Assembly: GCA_009746045.1 (NCBI GenBank)
Contig: RPFO01000127.1
Coordinates: 1,880,011 to 1,944,010 of the forward strand
From: Mesostigma viride
Lineage: Eukaryota > Streptophyta > Mesostigmatophyceae > Mesostigmatales > Mesostigmataceae
Length of the DNA: 64,000 nucleotides
Reading direction: 5' to 3'
The position numbers and the translations under genes were made by a program. This document shows positions 57,040 to 64,000 of the stretch, in pieces; position 1 is the first letter of the stretch, and each line of letters opens with the position of its first letter. Below the pieces are notes generated by a model. The model made no database searches and had not been told where the DNA came from. It was given only the letters and a program-made list of their open reading frames with translations.

Positions 57040-57400
57040 TCAACCCTATATACACAACGAGGAGGGGGGGCGCCCTAGCTTCTCGATCTCACGTGCTGCA
57101 AGTGCCGGGCATGCAGGCCACAGTGCGCTCTAGCTCTCCACAGCATTCAGTACGTACCGGGGCGCAACACTGTGGGTACAATACAAACATGTACTGGGCT
57201 GGTCAACGCATAGCTAGCGTGCGGCTGCCTAGATAGATGATGTAGTTAGAATGTTGTTAGATAGATGTAGTATGTAGCCAATGTAGATAGATTAGACCGG
57301 TAGGAATGTGTGCGCCCATCCATCCATTCATCGGGGTTAATGCTCCGTGACTCCCCAACGGGAGCACGCGAGTCTAATTAATTAATTAATTAATAGCTAG
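57040..57400 (+). mobile_element. LINE 3' end fragment
   Basis: From GGGCGCCCTAGCTTCTC through CTAGATAGATGATGTAGTTA and TAGATTAGACCGGTAGGAAT to GCTCCGTGACTCCCCAACGG and a TTAA tail (57376-57394). The last 170 bp match the reverse complement of 1466-1625. Confidence 0.8.
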
Positions 57401-60238
57401 CTTATGCAGTCGTGCATGCATGCATGCATAGAATTAAATTAAGATATTAACCCATAGATAGGCCGCTGACCCACTTTTGGCACTTTCATACCCCTGAAAA
57501 TGAAAAAAATCATAACTCACAGGCCACAACTCCAAATACCCCCAACCAAGATGCTAGGAGTAACTACACTTCAAGGGCTTTCAGAATATGCAATAATACC
57601 ACGGGTTTATTAAAGCATTTGGATGATAGCTCTACTCAAATTTGGCCAAACGACGATTTTTTTTCCCAAGGAAAAGTCTACCCCCCCCTAACTTCCCAGG
57701 AAGGGTAGGGAATCTCAATACCAGTCAAGACATTGGACATCTTAGTTGGATAGTCCAATCTGGTGGTTTCCTTGGGTCAGACCACCCGGATAACCCATTA
57801 CCCCTATATAACGTGCTCATACATGTCTGTGGATTACGCGCGTGTAAACAGCTATCTATGACATGCAACACAGTAATGCATTATAACAAGCCTTCAAAGG
57901 CTGCCAAAAGTGCTGGAATACAAACACGTTGCCTACCTGCACTGACGGAGTGATGTACTCCAAAGAAATGCCATAAACTGGGCACTTTCAGGGCTAATAC
58001 CACTCTTTACACCAGGCATGGAAGCTTGCTGAAATATGCATGCATGCATAACATCGTCATTTATAATGCATGTGATACGTATTCCGCTGCAAACAACACG
58101 CAAATACGCTGTCGTACCTGGCTCGTTCATGCCCTGCCCGGATTCCGCTGGTTGGGACCCTCATATCTCACACATGATACTGATGCTCTACAGGCAAAGG
58201 CCGCCGTAGCCGCATACTCCATGATCCACCATCATGACTACCAGGTTGATGTTCCGTGCAAAGATCGCCACTAAACTAGTCCGCATTCTCAGCAAACGCC
58301 GCAGCTGACGTCCCTTACCCATGCAAACTGGATGCCCGGGCGGCGCTGATTGCCCGGCCTTACGGAGAAAATCGTCCTATGATAAGCTATGACTAATCTG
58401 GAACTGACGACCAGGAAAGTTCTATTTTCCTACCTGTATTTTCCCAACCCTACAAATCTGGCCGTGCCAGGACCTACGAAAATCATGCATCGTCATTCTG
58501 AGCAACATTCTGAACCGTTTCAAGCCGCGAGACGCAAAAATTTCGTGACAGCGGCACGTTGGCAGCCATATCTCATTACACGCGCGCGCGAGCGAAAATT
58601 TCCCGCCAAAGTCACGTGATACATTCTCAATGCACGTTGTAATTACCAGGCTATGGCGAATATTACCCCCAAACCTATGCATCACCTTCGTCCCTAAGTG
58701 TTCCCGGACCCACCGGACAACTGTCCTTCGTCACAAGTGGCGCGGAGCTCGCGGCGCGGCGCAAAATTTGACCATTAGTCAAACCCCCCGACCTGTCGGG
58801 GGGTTTGCGGACTATGGGTTAAGTGAGACAACTATTCCTGGACGCAAGGCGTTCCCTCATTGTGAAAGGAAATATTTTGAATTTCAATTTCATTCAATCA
58901 CTGAATAAGTTTATCTTTGCGTCTGTCCTCTCAGACAACTACCCTTTTCCTAACACAACGTCAACTGGAATGCCATGCGTCCAGGAAGATTCGTTGTCTC
59001 ACTAGTTCTAAACATTATGAAGTTAGACAACAATTCCTGGACGCATTATGGCCTTTTAAGTCTGTACATAGTGGCAGCAAAACTCGCCAGGACCACCCTT
59101 CCCAATCACCACTGCCAACGGGTTCTAACAGGCCCAGAATACACAATTATAAAACAAGCGAATAACTCACCAAAACTTTCAGGCATGGATAGCAAGTCAT
59201 GCCATGCTCACACCACAACCACAAAACAAAGAAAAAAAACTCATGCTCACAGTGCAGACATGAGTGGTCCTAGGAAAGCAGACTACATAACTGGTAAAGT
59301 TTGTACCCTGGGTTTTGTGTCATCATCTGGCACACTACCCACTACATGCGATTCTCCCAGTAGACAGAATTCACACGCAGGAAAAATCATCTACCACTTG
59401 CACACTGCATGGATACCATGCGAGGCTGACCTAATTAAAAACTCCACGGTATTTACAAGAAGGCCGAAACAACAAGGAGCACCGCGGGAAATAAGCTGCG
59501 AAAGGTGGCCACTGTGTGGCCTAGTAGCCTTTTCGCCAGCAACCATTGAACCGTCCAACATTCCAACACAATTTCTAGACGAACCACAGTACCAATGTGG
59601 GCCGCTTGCGTGCGCGAGGGTCCCCCATGTATGCCGCAGCGGAAAATCACCACCCGAAAAGCGTGCAGGAGTAACCATGCTACCCAGCTTGAAGGAGACA
59701 TCAGCAACTGCCAGCTTGCCAGAGCGGACGCCCTCGGGTGGAACAGCCACTTCAACCGGGGAAACCTCGCATGCATCGCATGTTCACTATCTAATTGCTG
59801 CCAGTCTTTGATTCGGACTGGCATGCCAATGAGCTGAACACTGGATAGCCACCAACCAACCCTTGTCCCAAAGCTTTGGAGGTGCTAATCAGCCTGCCCA
59901 GTCAAGACTCCCATTTAAGCTCGTTCGTGAAGATCCAAACAGCTGCCCCTCCTCAATCCTTAAACACCCGGCCCCCCTGGTACCTCCATGCAGGGAAGTT
60001 ACATCCACGGGTCACCTGATTGTTCGGACAGCTGGCCGCGTCCAGGCGGGCACGCGAGGGCATGGCTACCTCCAAGGTTTTGCTAAACCTGCACGGCCAT
60101 GTGGCACATGGACCCATACACGGGGGGGACCCATGCTCCCTTGAATAAACAATGAGTTCTCCCTAGAAGGATGATGAGCATGAGGCAAGCTCACTCTAAT
60201 GAGGACAATATCTTCGCGGAAGACTCTCAGGACAAGTC
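57401..60238. other. No gene recognised; one strong hairpin
   Basis: Frames such as 58975-59811 (278 residues) and 59391-59824 on the other strand overlap and neither shows a known domain or convincing composition. The hairpin at 58781-58806 is listed separately. A diverged TGAGACAACTATTCCTGGAC motif recurs at 58826 and 59024. Confidence 0.45.
58781..58806. repeat. Perfect 12-bp-stem hairpin
   Basis: AAACCCCCCGAC and GTCGGGGGGTTT separated by CT, a perfect inverted repeat with two-base spacing. Confidence 0.9.
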
Positions 60239-60583
60239 TCAGTGTGCGCCCAGGCCGCGTGCCAGCACACCAACTGAGTTCTCAAAGGCACCCACTAGGC
60301 TGCCCCCGCACGCACGCGCGCTGGAGCCCAGGCCATCATTCCTTGTGGCGACAAGCGTGCCGCACGCCGCAAAGGCCAGCACAGTCAGGGGGTCCCTGTA
60401 AACGGCCAGGCCCAACATCCCACCGAGCAGCGCCGATCCGCCAACGGCTTTCCTTCGCTCCAGCCATTGTCTGTGCCATGCGTGAGGAAAGACAGTGCAT
60501 GGAGTTTGGGACACAAGATAGTGGTCAAGATCCTTGAGTACGGTGCGGTGTAACTGATATACTGGCTGCATGGCACTGATCAT
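60239..60583 (-). CDS. Small hydrophobic protein, paralog A
   Basis: A 114-residue single-exon frame. After a basic N-terminal region (WLERRKAVGG) comes a Gly/Ala-rich hydrophobic stretch long enough for one or two membrane segments (GGSALLGGMLGLAV, PLTVLAFAACGTLVATRND), then GLGSSARACGG. It aligns along about 70 residues with the next gene upstream on the same strand (60733-61215): K.V.G.A..G......V...P..V.A.AA...LVA.R.D..G.S. The LVATR.D..G pattern recalls a hypothetical membrane-associated protein family common in algae whose function I do not know. The start is uncertain; internal Met codons are few. Confidence 0.55.
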   Translation of the reverse strand: MISAMQPVYQLHRTVLKDLDHYLVSQTPCTVFPHAWHRQWLERRKAVGGSALLGGMLGLAVYRDPLTVLAFAACGTLVATRNDGLGSSARACGGSLVGAFENSVGVLARGLGAH

Positions 60584-60732
60584 TCCCTTTGTGTGCTTGG
60601 TTACTTTTGCAGGTGCGGTGAAAGCTTGAATAATTTAGTTTTCTGCTTGCAGCATAACCGAGTGGCACGCCCGGCAACTTCCTCACTTGAGCACTTCGGC
60701 CAGTTCAGTTATAGTCGGCATTCAAGCAGAAC

Positions 60733-61215
60733 TCAGTACGCGGGCACTACATATGAGCGCTCTTTCTCTATATACATATAATATACAGCCCGTAACAGGC
60801 CCGCAGTGCAAACAATCCATGGTTTTATCGAGCAAAGAAATCTGGGTTTCGGCGTGGTTGTTCTACTAGCACGCATGTCTAATAAACTGGAGAACTCCCG
60901 CAAACCCAGCAAGCTCGCAAGCGATAAATCCACTAACCTCCTCTTCCAGTGACTTTGCTTCATTACACAATGATCGATGGCAGCGCCGACCTCAGACAGC
61001 CGTTCAAGAGAGTTTGACGTGATCGCGCGGCTCCAGCCACAAACGCTGTTGCCAATGGCGTCCCGACGGGAAGCCACAAGCGCGGCCGCTGCGGCGCCAG
61101 CCATTACTGCAACGGGATATTTGAAGACTAAACCGTTCACGATGGCGCCAATCGTGGCTGCTCCTGCCACCGGCTTCCAATTATTGCCCCTAGGTCTTGT
61201 GGCAATCATTTCCAA
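60733..61215 (-). CDS. Small hydrophobic protein, paralog B
   Basis: A 160-residue frame starting MEMIATRPRGNNWKPV. The hydrophobic core is AGAATIGAIVNGLVFK then YPVAVMAGAAAAALVASRRD, followed by AIGNSVCGWSRAITSNSLER. The core parallels paralog A, 150 bp away in the same orientation, so the two probably arose by tandem duplication. The C-terminal 70 residues are not shared and are less protein-like, so the true end might lie earlier after splicing. Function unknown. Confidence 0.55.
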   Translation of the reverse strand: MEMIATRPRGNNWKPVAGAATIGAIVNGLVFKYPVAVMAGAAAAALVASRRDAIGNSVCGWSRAITSNSLERLSEVGAAIDHCVMKQSHWKRRLVDLSLASLLGLREFSSLLDMRASRTTTPKPRFLCSIKPWIVCTAGLLRAVYYMYIEKERSYVVPAY

Positions 61216-62354
61216 AAGAAAATAACGATTGTAGAGTTACAATCTCTGTTGTACAATGTAGAACACAGAGAGCGTATCCAATCGGGCACCTGAGTATTCG
61301 CCGGAATTTTACGACTAAATTTTTATCAATTATGCGTTGGTACGTCAACGCATTGCATAGTCCAGATAACCCAATAAACACAGGATTTCCTAGACGGATT
61401 GCGAAATTTCCTTACGTTCGCGCCCCAACGTGAGTGTCCAGTGCACTCAAATGCGAGTGCTCACGTAGGCACCGTGATCTCTCACGCTGTAGGATGATAG
61501 CGATTGGCAGCTGCCCGTCGAGTCCGTGCTAGCAAATGACAGCAATGCATTTCTTTGCTACAGGTGGTCCACGCGTCGTCTTGGCTCTTCGATTCTGCGA
61601 ACCGCCCAGTGCCGGTTGGCGCGCATTGGAGGGAGATGGCGTGTGAACAATCGAGAAGATAGTTGTGGGTTGAGCAAAAGATCTTTGACCGTAGCAGTTA
61701 CTTTTTAATGACATGATGGGAACCATGAGATCCATCCACCGTACGCGGGCTTGCCAAAAATCCGGGCTGACACTTTTCTCCGTAAATTTGGGCGGGCCTT
61801 TTGGGAGCGCGCGCCCAAAATCCCCCAAAGCTACAAGGATCGGCCACGACGTCTCACGTCTCACGTCAGTGACGTCACGGGTTTACCTTGAGCCAGACAC
61901 GTAATCATATGTCATCCCCAAGGCTGCCTTCCTGAAGTTTGGTTACTGTCATACCAAACGCTGCCTGGCTTCATCTACCAGATAGAACAGGGATATAAAG
62001 TCTACTACGGTGTCACCCTGATAAGACCAGACGTTTCAGCAACTCAACTCTGGTCACTGTAGTGGCGGTTCACAGTACAGTAGCGAACCTGAAGCCTGCG
62101 TCCGACGCGCCGCGCCGCTTTCTGGGCCGACCGAATTAGCTCTAGAGCCTTTGGAATTCCGAATTAGCCAAAGCGGTCAACGGGCGTGATGTGCGTTTGC
62201 AGTAGTTATTTCGGCAAGGCTGTGGCCAGTGGCAGGTCCGAATTAATAAGGACCGCCCGGCGGTCAACAACAGCAAGGTGGCACTCCAATTTCTATGGCC
62301 GACTAATATTAATTTTATGAAAGGAGGGGTCGCTGTCCGAGCGAGGCATGACAC
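61216..62354. other. Intergenic, no further gene recognised
   Basis: Holds the 5' side of paralog B and of the NOP9-like gene. Short frames at 61529-61904 have no recognisable domain. CGTCTCACGTCTCACGTCAG with nearby GTGACGTCAC at 61851-61878 is a dense cluster of CRE/bZIP-like palindromes. Confidence 0.45.
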
Positions 62355-63312
62355 TTGCCTGACATCATGAAAGGAAAAGATAGTGACGGACAGAGCAAGA
62401 AAAAGCGAAGGCAAAAGAAGGATGAGCAAGGGGACCTGCCGAGCAAAGCTGAAGGTGGTGGCGGCTGGTGGCGGCTGGGTGCAGGCCTGGATGGCGAGAT
62501 CTCCGACTACTACCGCAGTCTGAATGAGTTGATTGGGCCCGAAGGAACCTTGTATGATGCGGAAGAGAGGGCCACCTTGTGCAACAATGCATTGGAGGAG
62601 GCAGTGGGAAAGGAGGCCATGATAGCGGACCACAGTGATTGCAGCCACGTGCTGGAGGTCCTGCTCAAAGAGGCGGACTCCCAGCACCTGCTGGCTTTTT
62701 TCGCAGGATGCGCACCTCGATGGCGTTCCGTTATGTGCGGGCCCTGTGGCAGCCACGTGGCGGAGCTGCTACTGCAGCGCGCGGTAGACATGCTGCTGCG
62801 GCCGGACGCGCGCGGCGGGGAGACCGGAAGCGGGGACGGCGCGTTAAGCGAAGACAGCATTCAGCAGCACATATCCTCCGCTGTCGAGGCATTGTGCGAG
62901 GACGTGCTGGGCATCGTGAGCGACCGTTACGGCTCCCACGTGTTCCGCCGCCAGCTGGCGCTCTTCTCGGGGGAGGACATTGACGCCGCGATGGGGTCCG
63001 GCGTCGGCGGGACCCTGTCCCAAAAGGTTCGCGGCGGAGGGCAGGCCGCAAACGGTCGCCGGCCGTCGTGGCAAGCCGCCAATGCCCTGGCTGCCAGCAA
63101 TAGTTTCCTCCGCAAGCAGCTCGCGCGCCTGAGCACGGCCATGCTGGCCGCATGGCAAGGTCTGGGCGCGCGTGAGGACCGGGAGTATCTGTGGCTGAAC
63201 GCGAGCGCCAGCGCGGCGCTTCAGGCGCTCCTGTACGCGCTTAAGGGGCTGCACGCGGACATTGTCACGCGGTCCGCGCTGGGCCTGCTGGAGGTGGACC
63301 CGGCCGCAGCAG
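62355..63312 (+). CDS. NOP9: NOP9/APUM23-like Pumilio-repeat nucleolar protein, first exon
   Basis: From ATG at 62355 (a second ATG follows at 62367) the frame stays open for 319 codons to a donor at GCAGCAG/gtgagg. A Lys-rich N terminus (KKKRRQKK) could serve as a nuclear or nucleolar signal. Then SDYYRSLNELI, ERATLCNNALEEAVGKE, and helices with Puf-like turns: DCSHVLEVLL, GPCGSHVAELLL (about residues 129-140) and DRYGSHVFRRQL (about 190-201). NOP9 (APUM23 in plants) has eleven degenerate Puf repeats and binds pre-18S rRNA during small-subunit assembly. Only the N-terminal half is in the window. The exon is followed by an array repeating its own splice donor. A Gly/Ser insertion (GDGALSE) separates two repeats. 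Confidence 0.85.
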
Positions 63313-63668
63313 GTGAGGAGGGGAGGGGGGGCGCAGCAGGTGAGGGGGAAGGGGGGGGGTGCAGCAGGTGAGGGGGGAAGGGGGGCGGTGCAGCAGATGA
63401 GGGGCGGAGGGGGGTGCAGCAGTTGAGGGGGAAGGGGGGGCGCAGCAGGTGAGGGGGGAGGGGGGGTGCAGCAGGCGAAGGGGAAGGGGGGGGGTGCAGC
63501 ACGTGAGGGGGAAGGGGGGGGTGCAGCAGGCGAGGGGGGAGGGGGGGTGTAGCAGGTGAGGGGGAAGGGGGGGGGTGCAGCACGTGAGGGGGAAGGCGGG
63601 GGTGCAGCAGATGAGGGGCGGAGGGGGGTGCAGCAGTTGAGGGGGGGAGGGGGGGCGCAGCAGGTGAG
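63313..63668. repeat. G-rich array reiterating the NOP9 exon-1 splice donor
   Basis: About twelve units of GCAGCAGGTGAGG followed by 10-20 purines (mostly G with GAA or GGA). The first unit is the real exon end plus donor. Variants include CAGCACGTGAGG, CAGCAGATGAGG and CAGCAGTTGAGG, which destroy the GT in some units. Confidence 0.9.
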
Positions 63669-63685
63669 GGTTTAGGTTCTAGCGT

Positions 63686-63806
63686 TGGGTGAGAGTGAGA
63701 GGGGGAGGGGGAGGGGGAGGGGGAGGGGGAGGGGGAGGGGGAGGGGGAGGGGAGGGGGAGGGGAGGGGGAGGGGAGGGGGAGGGGGAGGGGGAGGCAGAG
63801 GGGGTC
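63686..63806. repeat. GGGGGA microsatellite
   Basis: About twenty units of GAGGGG/GAGGGGG, presumed intron of the NOP9-like gene. The remaining bases to 64000 show no recognisable exon. Confidence 0.9.
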
Positions 63807-64000
63807 AGGTGTGTCAGGCTACCGCGATGCGTGCGCGAATGTGGACTACACAGCGTGGCAATCGACTGCGATACATGCATGTGGGCCAACATGATCGTGG
63901 GCCAACGTGAATGCAAGGGCGATGCGAGGCTGACGCTGGCTCCCTCGGATTCAAGTTTCTGGCAACAAGACGTGTGTGCGTGGGGCCCCCGCGTTGCATC

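Noticed and set aside
58975-59811. 278-residue ORF as a gene
   Set aside because: No domain, unconvincing composition, and an overlapping long frame on the other strand. I could not support it.

Overview
This window looks like nuclear DNA of a green alga, probably one that makes flagella at some life stage. The evidence is a kinesin-9 gene closest in my recollection to Chlamydomonas KLP1 (a flagellar central-pair motor), spliced genes with GT-AG introns, plant-type TTTAGGG telomere units, a plant/animal-type phosphopantothenate-cysteine ligase, a NOP9/APUM23-like nucleolar protein, and a heavy load of non-LTR retrotransposons. The species cannot be named from the sequence alone.

Layout. The left edge carries the last exon of a RING-H2 protein (512-640). 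From 1.2 to 14.8 kb lies a transposon island: nested RTE-like LINE copies with an inserted SINE-like element, a broken piggyBac-like transposase (4811-6885), two 3' ends of a LINE with a restriction-like endonuclease domain (7.1-8.2 kb), a 1.75-kb terminal-inverted-repeat element (10804-12554) and a degenerate reverse transcriptase (12.6-14.3 kb). From 15.2 to 40.6 kb the minus strand holds one gene, the kinesin-9. I reconstructed 23 exons with matching phases, about 2.7 kb of coding sequence spread over 25.4 kb. Its introns contain nearly all the tandem arrays of the window: a 22-bp array of about 121 copies, a 1.6-kb CAGG array, and units of 62, 29, 26, 33 and 20 bp, plus a MITE.

Divergent from the kinesin, 713 bp away, is an intronless PPCS gene (41296-42228). 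A second transposon island (44.5-57.4 kb) contains one nearly intact LINE with a 10-bp target-site duplication (44523-48099), several truncated LINE and SINE ends, a duplicated tRNA-Pro-like unit, and a GT-rich low-complexity stretch. At the right are two tandem paralogous small hydrophobic proteins (60239-60583 and 60733-61215, minus strand) and the first exon of a NOP9/APUM23-like gene (62355-63312), which runs out of the window.

The host genes have no common pathway: a flagellar motor, coenzyme A synthesis, ribosome biogenesis and probable ubiquitin ligation. Most of the unusual biology is structural: intronic satellites that reiterate splice-site sequence, a 990-bp higher-order duplication in the 22-bp array, a telomere-repeat insertion between 42-bp duplications, a nested transposon stack with its empty site in the same window, and a hairpin plus TTAA tail shared by the 3' ends of several retroelement families.
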